Made by a program: the position numbers and the translations under genes. The notes below the pieces were generated by a model. The model saw only the letters and a program-made list of their open reading frames with translations. It searched no databases and was not told the DNA's origin. A stretch of DNA of 40,745 bases from Bacteroidales bacterium UBA2939. Lineage in GTDB: Bacteria > Bacteroidota > Bacteroidia > Bacteroidales > P3. The DNA lies in NCBI GenBank assembly GCA_002349055.1, contig DECD01000016.1:82227-122971 (forward strand), in the 5' to 3' direction. Below, piece after piece: positions 15,171 to 23,104 of the stretch (positions are counted from its first letter, which is position 1; the number at the start of each line of letters is the position of its first letter).

Positions 15171-15922
15171 ATGGCTATTGCGATGAAATCTTCGGCCTTG
15201 AGCGAGGCGCCGCCGATGAGACCGCCGTCAATGTCGGGGCAGGCGAAGAGTTCCTTGGCGTTGCCGGGCTTGCAGCTGCCGCCGTAGAGGATGCTGATTT
15301 CGTCGGCCAGCTCTTTGCCGTATTTGGCCACGAGCAGCGAGCGGATGTGGGCGTGGATTTCCTGTGCCTGCTCGGGAGTGGCGGTCTTGCCGGTGCCGAT
15401 GGCCCACACGGGCTCGTAGGCGATGACCACTTCCTTCATCTGCTCGGCGGTGAGGTGGAAGAGACCCTCTTCGACCTGGCGTTTCACCACGTCGAGCTGG
15501 CGGCCGGCTTCGCGCTCCTCGAGCACCTCGCCGACGCACACGATGGGCTTCATGTCATGGGCCAGCAGGCGGTCGACCTTGGCGGCGACGGTCTTGTCGG
15601 TCTCGCCATAGTAGGCGCGACGCTCCGAGTGACCCACGATGCAGTAGTCAATCTCCATGCTCTCGAGCATCTCGGCACTCACCTCGCCGGTGTAGGCGCC
15701 CTTCTCCTGGTCGCTGACGTTCTGTGCGCCAACCATGAAATAGCTGTCGTTGGCATAGTCGGTGGTCATCTCCAGATAGGGGAACGGGGGGCAGACGATG
15801 AGCTGCGTGTCGCGCGGAAGCTCTTTCTGCTCAAGCTGTTCCATGATGCCGTTGATGAGGTCGTCGGCCTCGTTGAAGTTGCAGTTCATTTTCCAGTTGC
15901 CTGCTACGATATGTTTTCTCAT
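15161..15922 (-). CDS. tpiA: Triosephosphate isomerase
   Basis: A 253-residue TIM-barrel enzyme interconverting dihydroxyacetone phosphate and glyceraldehyde 3-phosphate in glycolysis. The start was set at MRKHIVAGNWKMN; the frame is open 86 codons further upstream but that part is AT-rich, crosses the promoter of the divergent gene and is not conserved. Catalytic residues are seen as Lys11 (GNWKMN), His in IVGHSERR and Glu in AYEPVWAIGTGKTA, with the phosphate-gripping loop GGSCKPGN and GLIGGASL. The last codons and TAG stop lie in a repeat (15131-15170), but the barrel is complete. Upstream 15923-15965 is another AT repeat (TAATAATGTATAATG). Confidence 0.97.
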   Translation of the reverse strand: MRKHIVAGNWKMNCNFNEADDLINGIMEQLEQKELPRDTQLIVCPPFPYLEMTTDYANDSYFMVGAQNVSDQEKGAYTGEVSAEMLESMEIDYCIVGHSERRAYYGETDKTVAAKVDRLLAHDMKPIVCVGEVLEEREAGRQLDVVKRQVEEGLFHLTAEQMKEVVIAYEPVWAIGTGKTATPEQAQEIHAHIRSLLVAKYGKELADEISILYGGSCKPGNAKELFACPDIDGGLIGGASLKAEDFIAIAMSF

Positions 15923-15997
15923 GATTGTTGTTTTTTGATTTAATAATAATGTATAATGTGTAATAACGCACTTTCCCGGATAATATTTTGTCTGTTG

Positions 15998-16005
15998 CAA
16001 AAATA
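15998..16005 (-). promoter_or_regulatory. Possible -7 element of tpiA
   Basis: On the minus strand the bases read TATTTTTG, a match to TAnnTTTG, 76 bp before the tpiA ATG. No well-spaced TTTG -33 partner was found, so this is a weak call. It lies back-to-back with the promoter of the gene at 16089. Confidence 0.4.
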
Positions 16006-16026
16006 ATTGTTTTTGAACCAAATAAT

Positions 16027-16057
16027 TTTGCCGATTCAATATTTTTTCGTAATTTTG
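16027..16057 (+). promoter_or_regulatory. Promoter of the AT-rich hypothetical gene
   Basis: TTTG at 16027-16030 and TAATTTTG at 16050-16057 are separated by 19 bp, matching the Bacteroidetes sigma-ABfr consensus. Transcription would start about 20 bp upstream of the predicted ATG at 16089. Confidence 0.75.
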
Positions 16058-16088
16058 CAGTTTGAAATCAACACATAGAATCCAATTA

Positions 16089-16673
16089 ATGACAGACGAA
16101 GAAAAAGAGAAAATATTGGATGCTGCTTTAAAATGGGAGCCGGACTTTCTCTTGAGGAAACTGAATGAAATTATTAGCAAGCCTCCTGTCAGGGAAATGC
16201 TTCATGACAGGATACCGGAAGATTTGCTTCAGCAAATCGATGAATGTTCCGTCGATTTAAGAGATTACCCTATTTTACATGGTATCTTTGACAATAAAGA
16301 AAAGGTAAAACTTGCAAAACTCTTTCTTGCCAACAACAAGAAACAGATTGAACGTTTTTCGCAGGACCTTTACACGGAGGTGATGGATGCGATTAAAGAA
16401 ATTGACGAGGACCTAAAATGGAGTAAGTCCAAACAGGGCAGTCTGGTGTTGGCTATAGAGGATTGGCTGGAAAGGAATAAAAATTCCATTCCGGGCAACG
16501 AGGAAAAGACCATAGTGATGGGACGCAATATCTTCGACGACAACCCTTGTAACATTATCATTGGAGGATATTCAAAGAGAATGTCAAACATTGAGATTGA
16601 GGATTTCATTCTGGGTTTGAATCCTCCAGTTCAGCCTTTATTCATCATTTTGAATGTGAACGCGGTAGCGTGA
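16089..16673 (+). CDS. Hypothetical acidic/helical protein, AT-rich orphan gene
   Basis: A 194-residue protein I do not recognise. The ATG at 16089 is preferred over a TTG nine codons upstream because the promoter (16050-16057) leaves only a short leader. It has no signal peptide or membrane segment. The first half is charged and helical (DEEKEKILDAALKWEPDFL; DNKEKVKLAKLFLANNKKQ), the second half has a possible beta-rich end (NPCNIIIGGYSKRM; PLFIILNVNAV). Codon use is strongly A/T-ending (AAA, ATT, GAT), in clear contrast to its neighbours at roughly 60 percent GC. That, its isolation between tpiA and serC, and flanking repeats suggest recent acquisition. Toxin, immunity or phage-defence accessory roles cannot be excluded or supported. 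Confidence 0.75.
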   Translation: MTDEEKEKILDAALKWEPDFLLRKLNEIISKPPVREMLHDRIPEDLLQQIDECSVDLRDYPILHGIFDNKEKVKLAKLFLANNKKQIERFSQDLYTEVMDAIKEIDEDLKWSKSKQGSLVLAIEDWLERNKNSIPGNEEKTIVMGRNIFDDNPCNIIIGGYSKRMSNIEIEDFILGLNPPVQPLFIILNVNAVA

Positions 16674-16727
16674 CAATGCACCTGGGATTCGAGGGGTGAG
16701 GAGCGGCTATTATTGGCATACCAAAAA

Positions 16728-16815
16728 CCTATCATCTCCGACTATGGTCGGGGATGACTCGGAGTTGGGTCGGAGTTGACTCGGAGTTGATACGGTGTTG
16801 GTACCTATGGGTACT
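16728..16815. repeat. Degenerate 11-bp-period repeat, copy B
   Basis: After the small hairpin CCGACTATGGTCGG (16738-16751), units GACTCGGAGTTG, GGTCGGAGTTG, ACTCGGAGTTG and ATACGGTGTTG follow at 11-12 bp. It lies in the 372-bp gap between the AT-rich gene and serC. Nothing else was recognised in this gap except the serC promoter. Confidence 0.7.
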
Positions 16816-16943
16816 GATTGTCAGCGAGTTGCGAAAGTTGAAAAATGGACGTTTTTCTGGGTTTTTGAGAAAAATGAATCGGTTTTCGTAAGGGACTGGA
16901 AATGTGATTTTTCGTCGTGGTGGAAAAGTTTTTTTATAAATTT

Positions 16944-16974
16944 TTTGTAAATATAAATTTATTTACTATTTTTG
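16944..16974 (+). promoter_or_regulatory. Promoter of the serC-serA operon
   Basis: TTTG at 16944-16947, 19-bp spacer, TATTTTTG at 16967-16974: a full match to the Bacteroidetes consensus. The predicted leader to the serC ATG is about 65 bases and contains no clear riboswitch-like structure. Confidence 0.85.
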
Positions 16975-17045
16975 TAGTTGCGTCTCAATGATGCAGAAAG
17001 CAAGTAATTCATTAAATATAAACCATTTAAAAACAAAAACAACAA

Positions 17046-18161
17046 ATGAAGACCGCTTATAATTTCAATGCAGGTCCCTGTGTCCTGCCCAAAGAGGCCA
17101 TCGAGTCCACCATCGCCGCCATCCGCGACTTTGACAACACCGGTATCGGCCTGCTCGAAATCTCTCACCGCACCCCGGGTTGGGAGCGTACCATGGAAGA
17201 AACCCGCCAGCTGTGGCGCGACCTGCTGAACATCCCCGCTGAGTACGAAATCCTCTTCCTCGGTGGTGGTGCCAGCACCGGCTTCATGGATGTCCCCGCC
17301 AACCTCCTCAACAAGAAGGCTGCTTACCTGCAGACCGGCGTGTGGGCCAAGAAGGCTGCCAAAGAGGCCAAGAACTTCGGCGAGACCGTGATCGTGGCCA
17401 GCAGCGAGGACAAGACCTACAGCTACATCCCGAAGGGTTGGACCGTCCCTGCCGACGCCGACTATTTCCACATCACCACCAACAACACCATCTATGGCAC
17501 CGAGATCCGCAAGGACTTCGCCGCCAACGAGATTAACAATGTGATGCTCGTTGCCGACATGAGCTCCGACATTATGAGCCGTCCCGTCGACGTGAAGAAG
17601 TACGGTCTCATCTACGGTGGTGCCCAGAAGAACGTCGGCCCTGCCGGTGTCACCTTCTACATTGTGAAAAAAGACATCCTCGGCAAGATTACCGACCGCC
17701 AGTACATGAACCCCCTGCCCACCATGGTGGACTTCCGCACCCATGCCGCCGAAGAGGCCAAGAACATCTCCATGTTCAACACTCCCCCGGTGAGCGCCAT
17801 CTTCGTGATGCACGAGACCCTGAAGTGGGTTAAGAACACCATCGGCGGTGTTGAGAACATGAACAAGATCAACCTTAAGAAGAGTGCCATGCTCTACGAG
17901 GAGATTGACCGCAACAGCATGTTCCGCGGTACTGCCGAGAAGGAAGACCGTTCGATCATGAACCACTGCTGGGTGATGGCCGAGGGCCGCGAGAACCTGC
18001 AGGACGCCTTCATGGCCTTTGCCAAGGAGCGTGGCATGGTCGGCATCAAGGGTCACCGCAGCGTGGGTGGTTTCCGCGCCAGCCTCTACAATGCTTGCCC
18101 CATCGAGGCCGTCGAGGCTCTCGTCCAGTGCATGCAGGACTTCGAGAAAGCCAACAAGTAA
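17046..18161 (+). CDS. serC: Phosphoserine aminotransferase
   Basis: A 371-residue class V PLP aminotransferase that converts 3-phosphohydroxypyruvate and glutamate to phosphoserine and 2-oxoglutarate, the second step of serine synthesis. Characteristic segments are NFNAGPCVLP (residues 7-16), EISHRTPGW (about 38-46), LFLGGGASTGFMDVP (74-88) and the PLP lysine in YGGAQKNVGPAGV (about 194-206). The C-terminal VGGFRASLYNACPIEAV is the substrate-phosphate binding end. Length is typical. It has a consensus promoter and is followed by a small ORF and serA, so the serine branch is co-transcribed. Confidence 0.97.
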   Translation: MKTAYNFNAGPCVLPKEAIESTIAAIRDFDNTGIGLLEISHRTPGWERTMEETRQLWRDLLNIPAEYEILFLGGGASTGFMDVPANLLNKKAAYLQTGVWAKKAAKEAKNFGETVIVASSEDKTYSYIPKGWTVPADADYFHITTNNTIYGTEIRKDFAANEINNVMLVADMSSDIMSRPVDVKKYGLIYGGAQKNVGPAGVTFYIVKKDILGKITDRQYMNPLPTMVDFRTHAAEEAKNISMFNTPPVSAIFVMHETLKWVKNTIGGVENMNKINLKKSAMLYEEIDRNSMFRGTAEKEDRSIMNHCWVMAEGRENLQDAFMAFAKERGMVGIKGHRSVGGFRASLYNACPIEAVEALVQCMQDFEKANK

Positions 18162-18175
18162 GTTGACGCTTTGAC

Positions 18176-18301
18176 ATGGATGTCCTTGAGGTACTGTTTG
18201 AGGTATTAGGCGGTGCGTTTTCCGGCATCGACGATGTCAAGGATACCCATGGATTCTGGAAGAAACTCAAAAAGAAGTTCAAGAGAACAAAAGAAAAATA
18301 A
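18176..18301 (+). CDS. Possible 41-residue basic small protein between serC and serA
   Basis: ATG at 18176 opens a 41-codon frame ending in TAA at 18299-18301. The product starts with an amphipathic/hydrophobic stretch (MDVLEVLFEVLGGAFSGI) and ends in a very basic tail (KKLKKKFKRTKEK). Its TAA overlaps the ATG of a further in-frame leader (18301) that reads into serA. The composition resembles a membrane-associated microprotein or leader peptide, but no family is recognised. It could be a translated spacer; conservation would decide. Confidence 0.4.
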   Translation: MDVLEVLFEVLGGAFSGIDDVKDTHGFWKKLKKKFKRTKEK

Positions 18302-18396
18302 TGGAAATCAGGGATGACTACAGGGCCGGATACGAGAAGAAGCTCCGCAAGGAGCCTACCTGTATCTTCTCTGACGAAATAAAGATTTACAACAAG

Positions 18397-19317
18397 ATGA
18401 AAGTTTTAGTTGCTACCGAGAAACCGTTTGCCAAAGTGGCTGTTGACGGTATCAAGAAAATTGTCGAGGATAACGGCTACCAGTTTGCCCTCCTCGAGAA
18501 ATATACCGACGTGAACGACCTCTACAAGGCCGTCGAGGATGCCGACGCCCTCATCGTCCGCTCCGACAAGGTGACCAAAGAGGTTATCGACCACGCCAAG
18601 AACCTGAAGATTGTTGTGCGCGCAGGTGCCGGTTACGACAACCTCGACCTCGAGGCTTGCAGCGCCCGCAAGATCGTCGCCATGAACACCCCCGGTCAGA
18701 ACAGCAACGCCGTTGCCGAGCTCGTCATGGGTATGCTTGTCTATGCCGTCCGCAACTTCTACAATGGCAAGAGCGGCAGCGAGCTCATGGGCAAGAAGCT
18801 GGGTATCCTCGCCTTCGGTAATGTGGGACGCAATGTGGCCCGCATCGCCAAGGGCTTCGGCATGGATGTCTATGCCTACGATGCTTTCCTGAGCGCCGAG
18901 CAGATCAACAGTAGCGCCATGGCCAAGGCTGTTCCCAGCCAGGAAGCCCTGTTCGAGACCTGCGACGTGGTGTCCCTCCACATCCCCGCCACCGCAGAGA
19001 CCAAGCAGAGCATCAACTACGCCCTCGTCAACAAGATGCACAAGGGCGGCATCCTGGTCAACAGCGCCCGCAAGGAAGTCATCAACGAGCCCGAACTGCT
19101 CAAGCTGATGGCCGAGCGTACCGACCTGAAGTACATCACCGACATCATGCCCGATGCCGATGCCGACTTCAAGGCTTTCGAAGGCCGCTACTTCGCCACC
19201 CCCAAGAAGATGGGTGCCCAGACCGAAGAGGCCAACATCAACGCCGGTTTGGCCGCTGCCAACCAGATTGCCGACTTCTTCAAGACCGGTAACAAGAAAT
19301 TCCAGGTGAATAAATAA
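18397..19317 (+). CDS. serA: D-3-phosphoglycerate dehydrogenase
   Basis: A 306-residue 2-hydroxyacid dehydrogenase, first enzyme of the phosphorylated serine pathway, using NAD+. Start at MKVLVATEKPFAK is chosen because homologues begin there; the frame extends 32 codons upstream to 18301 with an unconserved charged leader. The NAD site is GKKLGILAFGNVGRNVARIAKG (about 131-152, split by family as GxGxxG-like GNVGRN), with AGAGYDNLDLE, VSLHIPATAETK and the catalytic region VNSARKEVI. It is the short form without the C-terminal ACT regulatory domain, as in other Bacteroidetes, so serine feedback through ACT is not expected. The ATP-grasp gene starts 3 bp after the stop. Confidence 0.95.
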   Translation: MKVLVATEKPFAKVAVDGIKKIVEDNGYQFALLEKYTDVNDLYKAVEDADALIVRSDKVTKEVIDHAKNLKIVVRAGAGYDNLDLEACSARKIVAMNTPGQNSNAVAELVMGMLVYAVRNFYNGKSGSELMGKKLGILAFGNVGRNVARIAKGFGMDVYAYDAFLSAEQINSSAMAKAVPSQEALFETCDVVSLHIPATAETKQSINYALVNKMHKGGILVNSARKEVINEPELLKLMAERTDLKYITDIMPDADADFKAFEGRYFATPKKMGAQTEEANINAGLAAANQIADFFKTGNKKFQVNK

Positions 19318-19320
19318 AAA

Positions 19321-20154
19321 ATGCGCCTGTGCATTTTCAACCCCGAGCACGACCTTTGCCTGGCCAAAGGTCGTGCTCATTATGTTCCGCCGCGGTCGGC
19401 CGTGGAGTTCGCCCGCCGCGACGCGGACATCATGGCTGTGCTCTATCCCGGGGCCGAGTGTGCCTCGGTGTACAGCGCATCGCGGTTTGACTGCGATGTT
19501 AATGAAGTCATTCCTTGGGGATGGGACGCAGTGGTGAAGCACGAGCTCCTCAAGCGCGGCATTCCTGCCGAGCTGCTGCCCACGGACGAGGAAATCGCCA
19601 CCATCCGCGAGCTTCAGCACCGTTCCACAGTCCTCCCTTTGCAGGAGGACTGCCACGAGGTGCGCTCCATAAAAGATATGGAATCATTATTAAAAAGGCG
19701 CGAGCACTGGGTGATGAAGGCCCCGTGGAGCGGGGCGGGCAGGGGACTGCGCTGGGTGCACGGCAGCCTCACCGCCATCGACCGCGACTGGCTGCTGAAG
19801 ACCGTCGCCAGCCAACGCTGCGTGATAGCGGAGCCGAGGCGCGAAGTGGTGGCCGATGTGGCGCTGGAATATATGAGTGGTAGCTTTGTTGGATATTCCT
19901 ACTTCAAGACAGGTAGTGGCGTCTATAAAGAAAACGTCTTGTGGACTGATGCACAGATAGAAGCGGCCTTCCCTGTCCGTGAGGCACGCGAGCGCATCGA
20001 GCCGTGGCTGGCCGCCAACGTATGGCCGCGCTACCGCGGTCCGCTCGGTGTCGACTTGATGGTCTGCGCCGACGGCAGTGTCCACGTCGCCGAAATCAAT
20101 TTCCGCCACACCATGGGGATGATAGCCCATGAGAGAATAAAAAGGATATTATGA
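19321..20154 (+). CDS. ATP-grasp-like protein of unknown substrate
   Basis: I do not recognise a named family for this 277-residue cytoplasmic protein, but an ATP-grasp plan is visible. Lys133 in WVMKAPWSGAGRG precedes a glycine-rich loop (137-142). VIAEP (Glu170) sits where the adenine-hinge residue is expected. The metal-binding end is GVDLMV (Asp245) and HVAEINFRHTMGM (Glu258, Asn260), the usual E-x-N pair. The N-terminus CIFNPEHDLCLA, with a nucleotide-like SxxR region, forms the presumed preATP-grasp domain. It lies 3 bp after serA and overlaps mntP by 4 bp, so it is expressed with both. A carboxylate-amine or carboxylate-thiol ligase reaction is inferred; a serine- or phosphoserine-linked substrate is only a context guess. 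Confidence 0.7.
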   Translation: MRLCIFNPEHDLCLAKGRAHYVPPRSAVEFARRDADIMAVLYPGAECASVYSASRFDCDVNEVIPWGWDAVVKHELLKRGIPAELLPTDEEIATIRELQHRSTVLPLQEDCHEVRSIKDMESLLKRREHWVMKAPWSGAGRGLRWVHGSLTAIDRDWLLKTVASQRCVIAEPRREVVADVALEYMSGSFVGYSYFKTGSGVYKENVLWTDAQIEAAFPVREARERIEPWLAANVWPRYRGPLGVDLMVCADGSVHVAEINFRHTMGMIAHERIKRIL

Positions 20155-20723
20155 CATTTATAGAAGCATTAATATTATCTTTGGCACTCTGTGTCGATAC
20201 TTTGGTGGTCTCTGCCGCCACTGCTTTCCGTACCAAGATGAACTATCGCCGGGGACTGCTCATGGCCTTGATTCTGGGTTTTTGCCAGTTCGCCTTCCCG
20301 CTGGCGGGTGCCATTATTGGTGACGTGGCCCGCTCTTTCATCGAGGCTGTCGACCACTGGATTGCCTTCGGCCTGCTGGCATTCATCGGAGGCAAGATGA
20401 TTTTTGATGGTGTTCGTGGCGAGGAAGAGGAGGAAGAAAATGTCTCGAACAGCCATGGCTCGTTGATTTACAACTATTTTTTGTTGGGTGTTGCCACCAG
20501 CATCGATGGTCTGGCCGTCGGCATCGGTTTGGGACTGGACAACCCGTTGACAACCGTCCTTTGGGTGGTCGTCGCCATTGGCATCGTCACCATGTTGGTC
20601 TCTCTGCTGGGCATCTATCTTGGCAAGCGCAACATTCCCGTCCCCGAGCGCACGGCCAACATCATCGCCGGCCTCGTATTGATTGGTCTCGGTGTGAAGA
20701 TTCTGCTGGAGCACCTGCTGTGA
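20151..20723 (+). CDS. mntP: Manganese efflux pump MntP
   Basis: A 190-residue inner-membrane protein with six predicted helices in two three-helix halves. MntP signatures are LALCVDTLVVSAATAF in helix 1, with the acidic metal-site Asp, and ATSIDGLAVGIGLG in helix 4. Both halves carry the conserved D and the G-rich following motif. It exports Mn2+ to prevent toxicity. The acidic loop GEEEEEENVSN (about residues 88-98) lies between the halves. ATG overlaps the upstream ATP-grasp stop (ATGA), so no independent Mn-responsive riboswitch can precede it. Another promoter follows at 20732-20762. Confidence 0.93.
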   Translation: MTFIEALILSLALCVDTLVVSAATAFRTKMNYRRGLLMALILGFCQFAFPLAGAIIGDVARSFIEAVDHWIAFGLLAFIGGKMIFDGVRGEEEEEENVSNSHGSLIYNYFLLGVATSIDGLAVGIGLGLDNPLTTVLWVVVAIGIVTMLVSLLGIYLGKRNIPVPERTANIIAGLVLIGLGVKILLEHLL

Positions 20724-20731
20724 GAATTTTT

Positions 20732-20762
20732 TTTGCCGTTTTGAAAAAAAAGTGTATCTTTG
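20732..20762 (+). promoter_or_regulatory. Promoter of the secreted hydrolase pair
   Basis: TTTG (20732-20735), 19 bp, TATCTTTG (20755-20762): a perfect Bacteroidetes promoter, with about 30 bases of leader to the ATG at 20796. Confidence 0.85.
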
Positions 20763-20795
20763 CACTTTAAAAGTACGCTCAAAGTATCAATGATT

Positions 20796-21170
20796 ATGAA
20801 TAAAAAAACTATTGTTTTGTTAGCTGTCGTGCTGCTTTCCGGCATGGTGGCGAATGCACAATATCGTGCCGAAGACAACAGGGGCAACGTGGTGAAACGC
20901 CTCAACTTCGACCGTGAGCAGGTGACGGAAGTCCGCTCGAACGGAACGACCTTTGCCGCCGAAACGCCCCTCGTCATCAATCGCCTGCTGGCTAGCGACA
21001 CGTCGATAGTGGGCATCCAGGATGTGACCGCCGACCCGCAGCAGCAGCCCGTCGAGTATTTCGACCTCTCGGGTCGCCGAGTGGAAGATCTGGAGAAGAT
21101 GCCGCGTGGTGTCTATTTCCAGAAAGAAGGTACCAAAGTCCGTAAAATAGTTAAAATGAGAGAGCAATGA
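20796..21170 (+). CDS. Small secreted protein with a T9SS-tail-like C-terminus
   Basis: A 124-residue protein; the ATG at 20796 gives the best signal peptide (MNKKTIVLLAVVLLSG... to ANAQ), although ATGs at 20760 and 20790 are in frame. The mature part has no named domain. Its end, VEYFDLSGRRVEDLEKMPRG followed by VYFQKEGTKVRKIVKM, resembles the short beta-sandwich tail of Por-secreted and surface proteins (DLSGRRV...KGVYI...KKVVI). It overlaps the following hydrolase by 4 bp, so the two are coupled and may work together at the surface. I cannot assign a function. Confidence 0.65.
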   Translation: MNKKTIVLLAVVLLSGMVANAQYRAEDNRGNVVKRLNFDREQVTEVRSNGTTFAAETPLVINRLLASDTSIVGIQDVTADPQQQPVEYFDLSGRRVEDLEKMPRGVYFQKEGTKVRKIVKMREQ

Positions 21171-22951
21171 AAAAGTATATCTTATTGGCAGTAGCGGTGC
21201 TGATGTTTGGCGTGGCCAACGCCAAGGTGATACGCATCCATTATAGCGACGGCACCACGAAGGTGTACACCAGTTCGGAGTTGTCGACCATCGACTTCAA
21301 CAACAACGGCACGGTGACGGTTTATGCCTACGACGGCTCCCTCATCCCGCAGCCGGCAGGCAAGATTTACGAAAGTGTGACGGTCGACGACCAAGAGGCC
21401 GTTACCGAATATGCCAGCCATCAGCTGGAGGGTGAAGTCTACGGCGTCACGCTCGGACGGCGCAACGTCACCGCCATCAACATGGTTTATCCATCGGTGG
21501 ACCCAGCGAACAACAGCGTCTCCCTGAGCGGCACTATCCTCATCCCCGACGAGATTATGAACGGCGAGGTGGAATCCGAAGGTGTCATCCTGGTGCATCA
21601 TTTCACCTTGTTGTCGAAGTATAACATTCCTACGCGCGGCTACTACGATGCCAGTGTCAAGTTTTTGTTCTGCAATTCTTTGAACTTGAATTATATCGTG
21701 GTTGTGAGCGATTTCTACGGCTTCGGTGCCACCGAGCGTTTCCCGCAGGCGTACCTGCTAGGCGAGGCCAATGCACGCGCCTCGCTCGACGCGCTGAAGG
21801 CCGCACGTCGCATCCTGTGCAATGAGGGCATCAACTGTGGCCCGCTGACCTTCAATCTGGGTGCCAGCAGTGCCGGTTTCGATGCCATGGAGGCCCTGCG
21901 TGTCATCCAGACCCGTCCGGGCTACGAGAGTATCCATTTCGACAAAACCTTTGCCTATGCAGGTCCCTATGACGTGAAAGCGACGTTTAACCATTATATC
22001 CAGCAAGACACTACCTATTATTCCGTCGGCATGCCTATAGCAATGGTCAGCTACAAAGAGCATGGCTTTTTGAGCGCTGACTACAATACAATGTTCAAGC
22101 CACTCATCGCCGACCACATCGACAGCTGGTTTCTCAGCAAGGACTATACGAGCGCCCAGGTGCTCAGTTTCATCGGACCTTATACACCGGTGAGCGAGTT
22201 GTTGCAGCCGGATTATTGCAGCTTGAACAGTACGCAAACCCAGGCGATGCTCAACATGCTGGGCAGCCACTCCGTCACGGCCACGGGCTGGGTTCCCGAC
22301 ACCAACCATCGCATCTTCCTGATGCACTCGCATGGCGACAAATTTGTGCCCTTTGTGGCTACCCGCCGGATGCTCGACTTCCTCACCAGCGCAGGTTACA
22401 AGAAGAGCATTATCCCCGGACGCACCAACCTGCAAACCAATGTCGTGAATCAGCGTCTGGGTCATACTAGCGCTGGCACGGTCTTTATGATTCAGACGAT
22501 GGCCGCCATGAAGGCTTGGCCGCTGATGTACTCGGACGACGAGCTTAATCCCTACTACGACTCGCTGGCACACAGAGACCTCGACGTGGTGGGCACAATG
22601 CGTCAGCTCGACGAGATGGGCTTCGACTGCCGTCAGCTCATCCGTGATGTCATGGATGCTTCGGGCGACGACACCTCTTCCAGTGGAGAGATTGACATCA
22701 TCTCTGTCATGGAACGGATGGATGAGGCCGGCATTGACCTTGCACTTCTTATGGAGATTCTCGACGACAGCGGTATCAATGGTTTCCAGCTTCTGCTCGA
22801 CCTGATAGTTTATCTCACCGAGAACAGCGACGAAGGCGCGGAAGGTGGCCTTGACATGGCCATCAACAGGATGCTCGATGTGGAGCACGACCCGAACGCC
22901 CTGCCGATGCAGCGCTACGCCTATCAGCTGATGCGAACCTTTAAAGAATAA
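21167..22951 (+). CDS. Secreted alpha/beta hydrolase with a C-terminal helical repeat
   Basis: A 594-residue protein with a signal peptide (to about residue 19) and an N-terminal segment IRIHYSDGTTKVYTSSELST, common in Bacteroidales surface proteins. Residues about 85-460 form a secretory-lipase-like alpha/beta-hydrolase: oxyanion region ILVHHFTL, nucleophile elbow LGASSAGF (Ser235), acid in HSHGDKFVP (Asp391) and base in RLGHTSAG (His433). The triad is inferred from spacing. After about residue 470 comes a novel helical part with repeats RQLDEMGFDCRQLI / ERMDEAGIDLALLM, each ending in an Asp-Ser/Ala-Gly turn. The substrate is unknown; an ester or lipid is likely. It is followed by a strong terminator. 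Confidence 0.8.
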   Translation: MKKYILLAVAVLMFGVANAKVIRIHYSDGTTKVYTSSELSTIDFNNNGTVTVYAYDGSLIPQPAGKIYESVTVDDQEAVTEYASHQLEGEVYGVTLGRRNVTAINMVYPSVDPANNSVSLSGTILIPDEIMNGEVESEGVILVHHFTLLSKYNIPTRGYYDASVKFLFCNSLNLNYIVVVSDFYGFGATERFPQAYLLGEANARASLDALKAARRILCNEGINCGPLTFNLGASSAGFDAMEALRVIQTRPGYESIHFDKTFAYAGPYDVKATFNHYIQQDTTYYSVGMPIAMVSYKEHGFLSADYNTMFKPLIADHIDSWFLSKDYTSAQVLSFIGPYTPVSELLQPDYCSLNSTQTQAMLNMLGSHSVTATGWVPDTNHRIFLMHSHGDKFVPFVATRRMLDFLTSAGYKKSIIPGRTNLQTNVVNQRLGHTSAGTVFMIQTMAAMKAWPLMYSDDELNPYYDSLAHRDLDVVGTMRQLDEMGFDCRQLIRDVMDASGDDTSSSGEIDIISVMERMDEAGIDLALLMEILDDSGINGFQLLLDLIVYLTENSDEGAEGGLDMAINRMLDVEHDPNALPMQRYAYQLMRTFKE

Positions 22952-22967
22952 GGTTTCCGCTAAAATA

Positions 22968-23002
22968 GAAAGGGGCCGTCGGCATTGCCGACGGCCCCTT
23001 TC
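22968..23002 (+). terminator. Intrinsic terminator after the hydrolase gene
   Basis: GAAAGGGGCCGTCGGC (22968-22983) and its complement GCCGACGGCCCCTTTC (22987-23002) form a perfect 16-bp stem with a 3-nt loop. CTTT(C) provides the U-rich end. It isolates the following ECF operon. Confidence 0.85.
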
Positions 23003-23104
23003 TCTGTATCGTCTCTGTACTTTTTTCATCTTTTTTTCGTTTATAGTGTAATATTTCACCCCCTTTGCGCAATTATTAGATGTAAAGGGACAAGAAACTG
23101 CCAT

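Noticed and set aside
15923..16180. 86-codon N-terminal extension of tpiA
   Set aside because: AT-rich, crosses the promoter of the divergent gene, and homologues start at MRKHIVAGNWKMN.
16674..17045. tRNA or small RNA in the gap before serC
   Set aside because: No cloverleaf or conserved RNA motif; only repeat B and the serC promoter were found.
18301..18396. 32-codon N-terminal extension of serA
   Set aside because: SerA proteins start at MKVLVATEKPFA; the leader has no family match. Kept only as a possible leader.
23090..23104. ATGTAA start-stop just before the ECF sigma gene
   Set aside because: Could be a minimal uORF, but it may be chance; nothing else supports regulation.
22985..23104. 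Longer N-terminus of the ECF sigma factor
   Set aside because: It would start inside the upstream terminator hairpin and encode a Phe-rich unconserved segment.
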